Below are positions 1 through 7,891 of a stretch of DNA of 42,996 nucleotides, piece after piece. The position numbers and the translations under genes are program-made. How positions within the stretch are numbered: position 1 is the first letter of the stretch; each line of letters opens with the position of its first letter. The DNA lies in assembly GCA_947504875.1 (NCBI GenBank), contig CANNJI010000012.1:1-42996 (forward strand), in the 5' to 3' direction. The notes beneath the pieces are model-generated. The model was not told where the DNA came from. It ran no database searches and saw only the letters and a list, made by a program, of their open reading frames with translations. The stretch is from Legionellaceae bacterium. GTDB lineage: Bacteria; Pseudomonadota; Gammaproteobacteria; Legionellales; Legionellaceae.

Positions 1-92
1 CAAAATACTTCGATATGACTGAGTTTTGGGAATGGAAAAACGAAAAAAATGCTGCTGAAACTCAAAGTAATGTGATTGCAATTAATCAGTAA
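1..92 (+). CDS. 3' end of an unknown protein (partial)
   Basis: Reading frame 3 is open from the window edge to a TAA at 90-92 and gives 29 residues ending in VIAINQ, with an aromatic and acidic stretch (MTEFWEWKNEKN). The other two forward frames stop within the first 21 bases, so this is the only frame in which a gene could enter from upstream. The fragment is too short to assign to a family. Confidence 0.4.
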   Translation, partial: KYFDMTEFWEWKNEKNAAETQSNVIAINQ

Positions 93-140
93 AAAATTAG
101 GGGTGAGGATAAAAATGGATCTTTACAGCAACTTTAGGAC

Positions 141-344
141 TTGATCAATGCAACTGACAGCGCTGGTCAAGTGGTTGGGGCGGTCATTATGATTACAACG
201 TCAAAAATGCCTGTTGTTATACAAGAAAAAAATCGAGAGTCTAGCCCTTCATCTGTGGCAGATACGTTAGTGCTTGATATGAACTTTCTTGATGAGGAAG
301 ATAAAGATGAGCGCAGTGATTATGGTGGTCCGAGTCCTCGATAA
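141..344 (+). CDS. Doubtful small ORF, possibly frameshifted
   Basis: A 67-codon frame opens with TTG at 141 and ends 25 bp inside the 3' end of the convergent batD gene. It is acidic in its second half (FLDEEDKDERSDY) and has no recognised domain. A better start lies upstream in another frame: ATG at 115 behind a GGGGTGAGGAT ribosome site encodes only MDLYSNFRT and then stops at 142-144. One extra T near 139-141 would join it to the 141 frame and give a protein of about 76 residues. It may be a gene broken by a one-base deletion, a sequencing error, or no gene at all. Confidence 0.3.
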   Translation: MINATDSAGQVVGAVIMITTSKMPVVIQEKNRESSPSSVADTLVLDMNFLDEEDKDERSDYGGPSPR

Positions 345-1915
345 GGGCTGTTGATTTCCGGCAAGCGATGATTTATTTTTTGAACTACGGGGTGAGTTTT
401 CTTGTAATGGGTTAAACACGTTAAAAGGGTATCTCCTGCCCACAGGGTGGTTGTTTTTCCATAAAGCGCCGCTGATAGTTGAGTGATTGCTTCGATGAAT
501 GCTTTATCGCGTAGTTTTTTTTGAACATCGTTTAAGTTAAGAAACATATCGTTTGGCCATTGCGCTCTTGCCCACATTAAAAGTGCGTGTTCGCATGATA
601 AAGCGTTATTATCTTTACACGCCTTTTTGAGTGTTTTAAAGGGCTTTTGTGATGTTCTTATTCGCTGAATAAGATAAGCAAAAAACAGACCCAAGAGAAG
701 CAGACTTAAGAGGATTATGATGTATGGATAATATGATATCGGCGTTGGTGCGTGTTTTGCTTGAATATGTAATGGCTTAATGTGTCCTTTTTTTTCTTTA
801 ATGGTCATGATATGGGGCGGAATTTCTGCTTTTTCTTCTTTTTGGGTGCGTGTGTTGAACCAATGAATAGAAAAACCGGGTAAGGTAACTGTACCACTTG
901 TATTGAAAAGATAGCTCAGTTTTAATGTGGTCGTGCCCATGACGTCTTCACCGTGAATGGTATTTTTTAAAATTGGTTTTTCAGGATAAACACTGTATTC
1001 GCGGGTTGATTTGATTGAATCAAGGGTTAAGAGCTCGGCGGGTATAGCAATTCCTTGCAGGGTGATGGTCCGTGTGAGGGTATGACCAACGCTATGGGTT
1101 ATTGCTGAATTATCATACGTTTCACTCAGGGTAATGGATTTGGCAGGCAACCAACGATTGCCGGTATAAGTGGTTTGCATGGGTTTTACATTCAGGTCGG
1201 CTGGTGTGCCAGCGACCGCTGCTTTTTCAGGGGGTGCACCATAAATCAATGCTTTAAATGAAGGGGGCTCAATGGTTTGTTGACCACTTTTTTGTGGAAA
1301 AAAAGCGTATCGCTGTTCTTCCACGGTATACGTCTGGCCGTTTTGTAGGGTTTGGTATTCACGATTGCCAAGCGATATCATCAGGGCTTCATCAAGATGG
1401 GGTGGTTCATAACTTGCATTGAGCAAGGGTACACGGGTATAGAGCTTCACGGAATAAAGTATTTGTTGATTGATATATGGGTTTTTATCTTGGGTTTTTG
1501 TATTGATTTGAATGGGGGTATCAATGAGGGTGTGCATATATGCAGCACTTTTTTTGGTTTCACCTTCGATCTTGATTTGACTTTGTTGAGTTTGTATTTG
1601 ACCTATGCGAATAGAAGGGATGGTTAGTGTACCTGCGCGTTTTGGGGTGAGTAAAATCGTCCATTGACTAAAATTGTGTGTGTCACCATTAATGATGGTA
1701 TAAGAGACACGATGCTCAGTGCCATCGATGGTAAAATCATTTTGAAGTGGAATGATGTTGGGTGGCGTTTCTGCTTTTTCGTCGATCAATGTAATGTTGA
1801 GACGAAATGAGTCGCCCAGATGAATGATCTTAGGTTCAATTGAGGTTTCAATTGAGGCATACACTATGTTCGACATCGCCAATAAGAAAAATATGAATCG
1901 CTTCATGGCATCCAT
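320..1915 (-). CDS. batD: BatD-family membrane protein
   Basis: The 531-residue product has a cleavable signal (FIFFLLAMSNIVYA), a long periplasmic region of beta-rich Ig-like repeats (about 20-390), one membrane helix near 395-415 (YPYIIILLSLLLLGLFFAYLI) and a cytoplasmic tail of about 110 residues. That layout is typical of BatD ('oxygen tolerance' family), the last gene of MoxR/Bat operons. Its start overlaps the end of the TPR gene by 13 bp, so translation is probably coupled. The function of the Bat complex is not settled; it is thought to act at the inner membrane in stress or redox tolerance with the neighbouring VWA proteins. Confidence 0.85.
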   Translation of the reverse strand: MDAMKRFIFFLLAMSNIVYASIETSIEPKIIHLGDSFRLNITLIDEKAETPPNIIPLQNDFTIDGTEHRVSYTIINGDTHNFSQWTILLTPKRAGTLTIPSIRIGQIQTQQSQIKIEGETKKSAAYMHTLIDTPIQINTKTQDKNPYINQQILYSVKLYTRVPLLNASYEPPHLDEALMISLGNREYQTLQNGQTYTVEEQRYAFFPQKSGQQTIEPPSFKALIYGAPPEKAAVAGTPADLNVKPMQTTYTGNRWLPAKSITLSETYDNSAITHSVGHTLTRTITLQGIAIPAELLTLDSIKSTREYSVYPEKPILKNTIHGEDVMGTTTLKLSYLFNTSGTVTLPGFSIHWFNTRTQKEEKAEIPPHIMTIKEKKGHIKPLHIQAKHAPTPISYYPYIIILLSLLLLGLFFAYLIQRIRTSQKPFKTLKKACKDNNALSCEHALLMWARAQWPNDMFLNLNDVQKKLRDKAFIEAITQLSAALYGKTTTLWAGDTLLTCLTHYKKTHPVVQKINHRLPEINSPYRGLGPP

Positions 1916-2643
1916 CCCTGATGACGACGTAAATGATCCCGTAGAAATTTAGATCGCATTAATCCACCTGGATCATCAGGAACCAATCGTAACCATTGCT
2001 CGTCAGAAGCCTTTTGCTCTTGCTTGTCTTTTTGATCTTGCATATCTTTTTGATCTTGCATATCTTTTTGATCCTGCTTGTCTTTTTGATCCTGCTTGTC
2101 TTTTTGACCCTGCTTATCTTTTGGGTCCTGCTTATCTTTTGGGTCCTGCTTATCTTTTGGATCCTGCTTATCTTTTGGGTCCTGCTTATCTTTTGGGTCC
2201 TGCTTGTCTTTTGGGTCCTGCTTGTCTTTTTGATCCTGCTTGTCTTTTTGATCTTGCTTGTCTTTTTGGTCTTGTTTTTGTTTTTTGAGAAGTTTTTTAA
2301 CAATATCTCGATTAAAACGGGCATCTTCATGTTTTGAATTGTATTTTAGGGCCTTGTCATAAGCCTTGAGCGCTTCTTCATAGTGGCCTAAATGAGCATA
2401 AGCGTTTCCTGCGTTATAGAAGCCTTCCTCTGTCTGTAAATTAAGAAACGCTTGAGCTGATTCTTCGTAGTGGTTTAAACGATACGCTGCAGCAGCTTTC
2501 CAATCTTTTCTCTTAAATGTTTGCTCGGCTTGCTCAAATTGCCCGGCTTTAAAGAGTTGCTCGCCTTGTTGGTCTTGATTTTTGAACAGTGACGAATAAG
2601 CGCTTACGCTAAATAAAAGTAAAATGAGTGTGATTATCCTCAT
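1903..2643 (-). CDS. batC: TPR protein with a hexapeptide-repeat tail (BatC-like)
   Basis: The 246-residue protein begins with a signal peptide (ITLILLLFSVSAYS), followed by TPR helices at about 28-115 (AGNAYAHLGHYEEALKAYDKAL is the clearest unit, split here for reading: AGNAYAHLGHYEEA then LKAYDKAL). Residues 123-212 are 15 tandem hexamers of the KQDPKD/KQDQKD type. The last 34 residues contain QWLRLVPDDPGG, a conserved ending of Bat-locus VWA/TPR proteins. It overlaps batB by 4 bp and batD by 13 bp. TPRs suggest a scaffold between the two VWA proteins and BatD. The charged repeat is probably a disordered linker. Confidence 0.82.
   Translation of the reverse strand: MRIITLILLLFSVSAYSSLFKNQDQQGEQLFKAGQFEQAEQTFKRKDWKAAAAYRLNHYEESAQAFLNLQTEEGFYNAGNAYAHLGHYEEALKAYDKALKYNSKHEDARFNRDIVKKLLKKQKQDQKDKQDQKDKQDQKDKQDPKDKQDPKDKQDPKDKQDPKDKQDPKDKQDPKDKQGQKDKQDQKDKQDQKDMQDQKDMQDQKDKQEQKASDEQWLRLVPDDPGGLMRSKFLRDHLRRHQGWMP
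2008..2277 (-). repeat. 18-bp in-frame tandem repeat inside batC
   Basis: Fifteen 18-bp units encode KQDQKD x3, KQDPKD x6, KQGQKD, KQDQKD x2, MQDQKD x2 and a degenerate KQEQKA. The six central PKD units are almost identical at the DNA level, which suggests recent expansion. Because the unit is a multiple of three, copy-number change keeps the frame. No stop codon arises in several frames, so long false ORFs appear on both strands here. Confidence 0.95.
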
Positions 2644-3569
2644 TGATTACTCCTGCTGGGGTGATGGCGTCTAAAAAGCATTAAATAAAGTAAAGTGATT
2701 GGGATTAAAAGTAATCGACCATCGTCACGCCAAAAAGAAATATCATTGTTGAGGCTTGCACGGTAGGTTTCACGGTGTTTTGATCGATTCAACCAGCGTT
2801 TTATGTCAGATGAATCATCAGAAAAGGATAAGGCGTAGCCTTGTCCTTGAGATGAGAACGCTTCAAACAATGGCGAGTCTGTGGTGGATTTGCATAAGGG
2901 TAAAATAGAGAGGTGTAATCCCTGTTGGGCTAATTTTTTGGCATACTCAATATCACGTTTTGTCGGTGGCTCACCGGTCAGTACAAGGATATCACCAGTT
3001 CTTGAACCGGACTGTTGGATCAGTGTAGCCGCCTCTTCGAGGGCTGCTTGTAGGTTTAAGCCGTCAACTGGCATGATATCTGGCGTTAGATCATCCAGTA
3101 ATGCGGCAATGGTTTTGGTATCGTTGGTTAGCGGAGATGCCACGAAAGGTTCTTCTGTGTAGGCAATGAGTCCCATGAAACCCGTATTTTTTTGCTGAAA
3201 CAAATCATTGAGTTTAAATTTAGCTCGACTCAACCGGGTTGGTTTTAAGTCTGTTTTTAACATGTTTTCTGATAAATCCAGGAGAATGACTTGCGGACGG
3301 ATAGGCTCATAATACGGAACAGATACATGAAACATGCTCGGCCCTGATAATGCTAAAATCATGAGGCCAGCGAGTACCAATCGCAGCGCATGTTCATTTT
3401 TTGTTTGCTTTGTTAATGTGTTATTTTGCAAAAGATAGGGTAGTAAATGTGCATCACAGACCATCGACCAGGGAGTCGACTGTTTTTTTTGACGATAAAG
3501 CACAAACCCTAAATAAATGAGCGGAATAAAAAGCAAAAGGAATGCGGGTCTAATCAAATGAAAGGTCAT
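2640..3569 (-). CDS. batB: VWA-domain membrane protein (BatB-like)
   Basis: The 309-residue protein has an N-terminal membrane helix (AFLLLFIPLIYLGFVLY), a second helix near 65-80 and a C-terminal helix near 290-300. Between them is a von Willebrand A domain whose metal site reads DLSENM, a variant of the usual DxSxS/M motif. A later LVLTGEPP segment corresponds to the usual LLTDG strand but with the Asp replaced. It overlaps batA by 4 bp (ATGA) and batC by 4 bp. It is the second VWA gene of the Bat operon. The altered metal site suggests weaker or different ligand binding than BatA. Confidence 0.85.
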   Translation of the reverse strand: MTFHLIRPAFLLLFIPLIYLGFVLYRQKKQSTPWSMVCDAHLLPYLLQNNTLTKQTKNEHALRLVLAGLMILALSGPSMFHVSVPYYEPIRPQVILLDLSENMLKTDLKPTRLSRAKFKLNDLFQQKNTGFMGLIAYTEEPFVASPLTNDTKTIAALLDDLTPDIMPVDGLNLQAALEEAATLIQQSGSRTGDILVLTGEPPTKRDIEYAKKLAQQGLHLSILPLCKSTTDSPLFEAFSSQGQGYALSFSDDSSDIKRWLNRSKHRETYRASLNNDISFWRDDGRLLLIPITLLYLMLFRRHHPSRSNQ

Positions 3570-4522
3570 GAGGGTTTTCTCATCTTTTTGTAAAAAAAGC
3601 TATTTTTTATATTCAATTGATTCAGTACAAAAATAAGCAACGCCAGTGCCAGTGGCCATGGATAATATTCACGTTTTGGTTGTACGAGCGCAGCGTCCTG
3701 CTTTATGGTTTCCATCGCATTAATGCGTTGGTATGTTGTTTCAAGCGATGCAAGATCGTTTGCATTAAAATAAAGGCCATCTGTTTTTTCAGCGATGGTT
3801 TTTAAGGTTTTTTCATCAAATTGATAATCTGAACCTAAGCCAATCGTGTAGACTTTAACGAGATTGTCGTGAGCAATGTCAGCCGCTTTGAGTGGCGGAA
3901 GAACGCCTGAGTTATTTGCGCCATCCGTTAATAAAATAACAATACGGCCTTTTTGATCGGTGTTTTTTAAATGTTTGATCGCAAGGCCTAGCGCATCACC
4001 CATGGAGGTTGAGTTTCCTGCTAAACCAACGGTCGCATCGTTTATTCGCTCATGAATTGTTTGTTTGTCAAAGGTTAAGGGTGTTTGTAGATAGGCTTGA
4101 CTGCCGAATAAAATCAAGCCGATTTGATCTTCTTTTCGTGCCTGAACAAATTCGTTGGCCGTTTGTTTGACTACGTGCATTCGGGTACTTCTACGCCCAT
4201 TGACGATAAAATCATCAATGGCCATGCTGCCAGAAACATCAAGGACGAGCAAAATGCTATGGCCTTGTCGATCAAGCGCGTGTGCTGGACCGATATAGCG
4301 TGGTCCTGATGCTGCAATAATGAGCAAAACCCAAATTAGTACCTGTGCGATAAGTGAGCTGTTTTGGGTCGATGATAACGGCGGTAAATGTGCACTGAGT
4401 TTATTAAAAAAAGGCACGTAAAGGGCTGCGGCTTCATCCGCTTGTTGACGTGACCAGTACAAATAAACCAGAAGTGGCAGCGGTAATGCTAAAAAAGCCC
4501 AAGGGGTTGCGAATTCAAACAT
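3566..4522 (-). CDS. batA: VWA-domain membrane protein (BatA-like)
   Basis: From the ATG at 4522 the protein has 318 residues. It starts with a membrane anchor (WAFLALPLPLLVYLYW), a second helix near 60 and a C-terminal helix. The VWA domain has a complete metal site, DVSGSM, followed by a LLTDGANN strand. The frame is open further upstream, but the 4522 start is preferred because AGAGG lies 6 bases upstream and the membrane anchor follows at once. It overlaps the DUF4381 gene by 8 bp. BatA and BatB are paired VWA proteins thought to form a membrane complex with the MoxR ATPase as chaperone. Confidence 0.87.
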   Translation of the reverse strand: MFEFATPWAFLALPLPLLVYLYWSRQQADEAAALYVPFFNKLSAHLPPLSSTQNSSLIAQVLIWVLLIIAASGPRYIGPAHALDRQGHSILLVLDVSGSMAIDDFIVNGRRSTRMHVVKQTANEFVQARKEDQIGLILFGSQAYLQTPLTFDKQTIHERINDATVGLAGNSTSMGDALGLAIKHLKNTDQKGRIVILLTDGANNSGVLPPLKAADIAHDNLVKVYTIGLGSDYQFDEKTLKTIAEKTDGLYFNANDLASLETTYQRINAMETIKQDAALVQPKREYYPWPLALALLIFVLNQLNIKNSFFYKKMRKPS

Positions 4523-4997
4523 GCGGGCCTCTTTGTTGTTTAATCCATTGTCTTGCAAGTATAAAGAGCAACGAAGTGGCGTCATCCTTGTAATGAGGTT
4601 GATAAGGCCCTTTGATTAAGGCGTTGCGTACGGGTGAAAAGTCTAGTTTTTTCGCGTGATTTTCGAGAAAGGTAACCCAGTCATTGGGATGTAGTCCTGC
4701 AACACTCATGCGCGGATAATAGACAAGCGCAATGCGTTTTAATAAAAGAGAGATGGCTGAGGTTGCGGCTTGTTGGTCTTGATGTAGTTCAAATTGGGCT
4801 AAAATTTCATTTAATTTGACGAGGGCCTCTCGTTTGAAGGCGTTGCGTTGATAACGGCGTACACAGCAATAAGCAATGATTGCGAAAACAATAATAATCA
4901 ATGTCAGGAGATAATATCCTGGTGCTAAAGGCCAAACAGATACCCCGTCGGGGAGGTGGATGTCTTTTAAATCAACCAGCGCAGGATCATTAACCAT
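4515..4997 (-). CDS. DUF4381 membrane protein of the MoxR/Bat operon
   Basis: The 160-residue protein has a short N-terminal segment with LKDIHLPDGVSVWPLAPGYY, one membrane helix (YLLTLIIIVFAIIAYCCV) and a cytoplasmic helical tail containing RIALVYYPR and LHPNDWVTFL. The LPxxVSxWPLAPGWW-like opening followed by one helix is the mark of DUF4381. Such genes regularly sit between DUF58 and the VWA genes. It overlaps the DUF58 gene by 8 bp and batA by 8 bp. The biochemical role is unknown. Confidence 0.85.
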   Translation of the reverse strand: MVNDPALVDLKDIHLPDGVSVWPLAPGYYLLTLIIIVFAIIAYCCVRRYQRNAFKREALVKLNEILAQFELHQDQQAATSAISLLLKRIALVYYPRMSVAGLHPNDWVTFLENHAKKLDFSPVRNALIKGPYQPHYKDDATSLLFILARQWIKQQRGPHV

Positions 4998-5910
4998 ATG
5001 ATCGCCTCGGATAGGTTTGATACACCAACAAAGGGAGATTTGTTTGTGCTGTGACGTGTGTGAGCTGAATCTGTAATCGGCTCATTTGTTTGATTAAATG
5101 GTGCTGCGTAGTGTCACAGTACTGTTGATAGGCTTCATGGGCTGACGTATTGCGTGTATCCAGCGTTAATGTTGTCTCGCCATTGGTCAACGCATAGGTG
5201 TTGAGTGCTGCTGGTGGGGCGAGTTCAAGCGCATCGGTGATATGATAAGCAAGTACGGTATTGTGTTGTCTTAATCGGCTTAAATGTTGTTCGCATAGGT
5301 CATCTAGGGTATAAAAATCGCTGATGATAACAAGTGTACTCCCTGGCTTGGTGACGTGTCTCAGGCGTAACAGTGCATCGCTGAGTGAGCGCTCGTTTTC
5401 ATGCGTACGTCGACTCCATGGCGTTGGGTGGGTGTATCGGCAGAGCGCTGCTAAAAGCGGTAACACGCCAGCCTCGCGTGTTCGCGGAGTGAATTCGTGA
5501 TGGGCTGTTGCGCCATTGAGTAATCCACCAACCCGATCGCCTTGTGCGCTTGCTGTCCAGGCGATGGTTGCTGCAAGTCGAGCTGCCACACAAGATTTAA
5601 AAGCAATCTGTGTTCCAAAATACATTGAAGGGCTAAAATCAACCAGAATGACCACGGGTCGCTCTCGTTCTTCTTCATAAATTTTAATGTGCGGACGACC
5701 TGTTCTAGCAGTCATTCGCCATTCCATGTGTCGAATTTCGTCTCCTGCTTGGTAGTTGCGAACTTCTGCAAAGTCCATTCCTCGTCCTTTTATAGTAGAA
5801 CGATGGCTACCTGCTCTGCGTTGTAAGTTATCAGGAAGGTAGCGTGAACGTTGCGTAAGCCGCTTGATGGCAATAAGTTCGGCAAGTGATGCAATAATCC
5901 CTTGAGTCAT
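4990..5910 (-). CDS. DUF58-domain protein of the MoxR/Bat operon
   Basis: The 306-residue protein carries the DUF58 signature near residues 40-70 (GRGMDFAEVRNYQAGDEIR, then W.M.ARTG.P). A VWA-like fold follows, with VDFSPSMYFGT in the metal-site position. No signal or membrane helix is seen, so it is probably cytoplasmic. An AGGA site stands just before the ATG. It lies 15 bp downstream of moxR and overlaps the DUF4381 gene. DUF58 proteins are standard partners of MoxR ATPases. Confidence 0.88.
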   Translation of the reverse strand: MTQGIIASLAELIAIKRLTQRSRYLPDNLQRRAGSHRSTIKGRGMDFAEVRNYQAGDEIRHMEWRMTARTGRPHIKIYEEERERPVVILVDFSPSMYFGTQIAFKSCVAARLAATIAWTASAQGDRVGGLLNGATAHHEFTPRTREAGVLPLLAALCRYTHPTPWSRRTHENERSLSDALLRLRHVTKPGSTLVIISDFYTLDDLCEQHLSRLRQHNTVLAYHITDALELAPPAALNTYALTNGETTLTLDTRNTSAHEAYQQYCDTTQHHLIKQMSRLQIQLTHVTAQTNLPLLVYQTYPRRSYG

Positions 5911-5925
5911 GTTCCTGCTCGTTAT

Positions 5926-6924
5926 TTAAGGTAGTGCGACCAAGCGCAATAGTTCATCAATAAATTGATCACTATTAATGCCATCAGCTTCAGCTTCAAA
6001 GGTTAATAAAATGCGGTGCCGAAGAACATCATGCGCAATAATATGAATGTCTTCAGGGGTTACATAATCTCGTTCATTAAGCCACGCGTGCGCTTTCGCA
6101 CATCGATCAAGCGCAATGGTTGCACGAGGGCTAGCACCAAAACGGAGCCATCGTGTTAATTGTTTGCTATAGCGATCAGGAGCGCGTGTTGCTATGACTA
6201 AATCAACAAGGTATTGAGCCAGATTATCACTCATGTGGACGTCTAGTACTTCTCGTCTTGCATCAAATAATACGGTTTGAGGAATGGGCTTGATGTCTTC
6301 AAGGGTTACGTCTGTTTTTATTTTCTCGCCAAGTGCTGCACGCGCCTCGGTTTGAGCAAGGGCTAAAATGGCGCGCTCAACAGCTGCGTCTGGGTAGCCG
6401 ATTTTGACGTACATTAAAAATCGGTCTAATTGTGCTTCAGGGAGTGGATATGTGCCTTCTTGTTCAATGGGATTTTGTGTTGCCATTACAAGAAAAAGCT
6501 CAGGTAGGGGGTAGGTTTTAGTCCCGATGGTTACTTGTCGTTCAGCCATCGCTTCAAGCAACGCAGATTGAACTTTTGCTGGGGCTCTGTTAATTTCGTC
6601 AGCCAAGAGAAGGTGGTTAAAAATAGGGCCTTGTTGAAAAACGAATGAGCCATCTTCAGGATGATAAACGTCTGTTCCTGTAAGATCGCCAGGGAGTAGG
6701 TCGGGTGTAAATTGAATCCGATGAAAATGCCCCTCAACACCCTTCGCCAATGCTTTGACTGCGCGTGTTTTAGCCAAGCCAGGCGCACCCTCTACGAGCA
6801 GATGCCCGTCAGCGAGCAAGGCTATCAGAAGCCGGGATACCAACCGGTCTTGTCCTAGTATTTGTGCCTGTAATGTTAAACTGAGTTGTAAAATGTGATG
6901 ACGAACTACAGCGTTAGACGACAC
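5926..6924 (-). CDS. moxR: MoxR-family AAA+ ATPase
   Basis: The protein shows Walker A GAPGLAKT, Walker B LLADEINRA, sensor 1 MATQNPIEQEGTYPLPEAQ and an arginine-finger region LDRFLM, all typical of MoxR ATPases. A longer frame reaches an ATG at 6966, but that ATG has no ribosome site and lies inside a hairpin. The GTG at 6924 has AAAGGAG 10 bases upstream and gives 332 residues, the usual MoxR length, so it is chosen. MoxR proteins act as chaperone-like ATPases for VWA-domain partners. Here the partners are presumably the BatA/BatB and DUF58 products of the same operon. Confidence 0.9.
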   Translation of the reverse strand: MSSNAVVRHHILQLSLTLQAQILGQDRLVSRLLIALLADGHLLVEGAPGLAKTRAVKALAKGVEGHFHRIQFTPDLLPGDLTGTDVYHPEDGSFVFQQGPIFNHLLLADEINRAPAKVQSALLEAMAERQVTIGTKTYPLPELFLVMATQNPIEQEGTYPLPEAQLDRFLMYVKIGYPDAAVERAILALAQTEARAALGEKIKTDVTLEDIKPIPQTVLFDARREVLDVHMSDNLAQYLVDLVIATRAPDRYSKQLTRWLRFGASPRATIALDRCAKAHAWLNERDYVTPEDIHIIAHDVLRHRILLTFEAEADGINSDQFIDELLRLVALP

Positions 6925-6948
6925 GATATCTTTGCTCCTTTGTACATC

Positions 6949-6987
6949 AAAACATATGCCACTCATTGATGAATGAGCATATGTTTT
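6949..6987 (-). terminator. Hairpin between the cold-shock gene and moxR
   Basis: An inverted repeat pairs AAAACATATGC and TCATT on one side with AATGAGCATATGTTTT on the other, with a 3-base bulge and a 4-base loop. It is flanked by an A tract and a T tract. It lies 5 bp beyond the cold-shock gene's stop and ends 24 bp before the preferred moxR start. It may be a weak or bidirectional terminator separating the two genes, or a leader structure for moxR. Confidence 0.5.
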
Positions 6988-6991
6988 TTGG

Positions 6992-7252
6992 TTATATCAT
7001 TTCAATGCAATCAGCTTGCGGTCCTTTTTTACCATTAATTACTACAAATCGAACATATGCTCCGTCGCGTAATGCTTTAAAGTCTTGAGGTTTTGCGGCG
7101 GTTGCATGAAAAAAATATTCGTTTTTACCGGCGACGATAAAACCGAATCGTTTTTTTCTGTCAAAAAATTTAATAACACCATCTTCTTTATGTTGTGATT
7201 TATTACTTGAAAAAAGACGGCAAAAAGATTGTAAAATTGTTTTTATACTCAT
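6992..7252 (-). CDS. Small cold-shock-domain protein
   Basis: The 86-residue protein has a basic N-terminal extension of about 23 residues (MSIKTILQSFCRLFSSNKSQ) followed by an OB-fold cold-shock domain. The domain contains GVIKFFDRKKRFGFI (RNP1 as KRFGFI instead of KGFGFI) and EYFFHAT (RNP2, usually VFVHFS), ending in GPQADCIEMI. AGGAA lies 8 bases before the ATG. It probably binds single-stranded RNA or DNA. The changed RNP residues and the extension make it a divergent member, not an ordinary CspA. Confidence 0.8.
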   Translation of the reverse strand: MSIKTILQSFCRLFSSNKSQHKEDGVIKFFDRKKRFGFIVAGKNEYFFHATAAKPQDFKALRDGAYVRFVVINGKKGPQADCIEMI

Positions 7253-7278
7253 TCAAAGTTTCCTGGTTATCGGGTTCA

Positions 7279-7323
7279 TTGTTAGCCGTAAATATCTAAC
7301 AACAGAACAAGTTTATCATTATA
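7279..7323 (-). promoter_or_regulatory. Possible promoter -10 and leader stem of the cold-shock gene
   Basis: On the minus strand a perfect TATAAT (7318-7323) lies about 66 bp before the cold-shock start, without a good -35 at normal spacing. Downstream of it a 7-bp inverted repeat, TTGTTAG/CTAACAA (7279-7302), would fall in the leader of the transcript. This is weak evidence of a structured leader. Confidence 0.3.
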
Positions 7324-7339
7324 TAGGGGAAAGCATCAA

Positions 7340-7891
7340 TTACTGCGTTCGTTTTTTATAAAGGCCATAGATAACAGTGCCCGCTTGTTTTTGTTTAAGG
7401 GTTTCCCACCGGTCCGCAGCGAGTGTGATTTCTGTATTTGATTCCACATATAATAGTCCCTCTGGTTTTAAGCAAGGATGTTCACCAAGCCAATCAATCG
7501 CAGTATAGAGCTCAGGTTTTGAAAAGGGGGGGTCAAAAAAAATAATATCAAAGGACAGCTTGGTTGATTTTAAATAGTTGACGAGGTCAGTGCATATCAC
7601 GCTTAATTTTTTTGTATCGAATAACGTGGCTTGGTGTTGCAAGGTCAAAAACGTGGGTCGCGACTGTTCAACTAAGGTGACATGCGCTGCTCCGCGAGAA
7701 AAAGCTTCAAAGCCTAACGCCCCACTGCCTGCAAATGCATCAAGACACAACGCATCACGAATATCATGCATTAACCAATTAAATAGCGTTTCACGTACAC
7801 GATCAGGCGTTGGCCTTAGGCCATCCTGCGCTTTAAACGAGAGTTTTTTTCCACGATATTGCCCGCCAATAATGCGGATGGTTCCATTCAT
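7340..7891 (-). CDS. rsmD: 16S rRNA (guanine-966 N2)-methyltransferase RsmD
   Basis: The 183-residue protein begins IRIIGGQYRGKKL and continues with RPTPDRVRETLFNWL, both hallmark segments of RsmD. The SAM site reads LDAFAGSGALGFEAFSRG, and the catalytic motif is FDPPF. It methylates G966 of 16S rRNA in the small-subunit precursor, in the cytoplasm. Its ATG overlaps the stop of the upstream M16 gene by 4 bp. The rsmD-M16-M16 arrangement divergent from ftsY is common in gammaproteobacteria. Confidence 0.95.
   Translation of the reverse strand: MNGTIRIIGGQYRGKKLSFKAQDGLRPTPDRVRETLFNWLMHDIRDALCLDAFAGSGALGFEAFSRGAAHVTLVEQSRPTFLTLQHQATLFDTKKLSVICTDLVNYLKSTKLSFDIIFFDPPFSKPELYTAIDWLGEHPCLKPEGLLYVESNTEITLAADRWETLKQKQAGTVIYGLYKKRTQ

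Noticed and set aside
2008-2277. Regular repeats that could suggest a CRISPR array
   Set aside because: Units are 18 bp, directly adjacent, in frame and without spacers.
1959-2330. Minus-strand Lys/Thr-rich ORF inside batC
   Set aside because: Frame-shifted reading of the same repeat; batC fits its operon neighbours with 4- and 13-bp overlaps.
1996-2337. Plus-strand ORF rich in LLIFWVLL, a seeming membrane protein
   Set aside because: It is the reverse reading of the 18-bp batC repeat, which has no stop in several frames.
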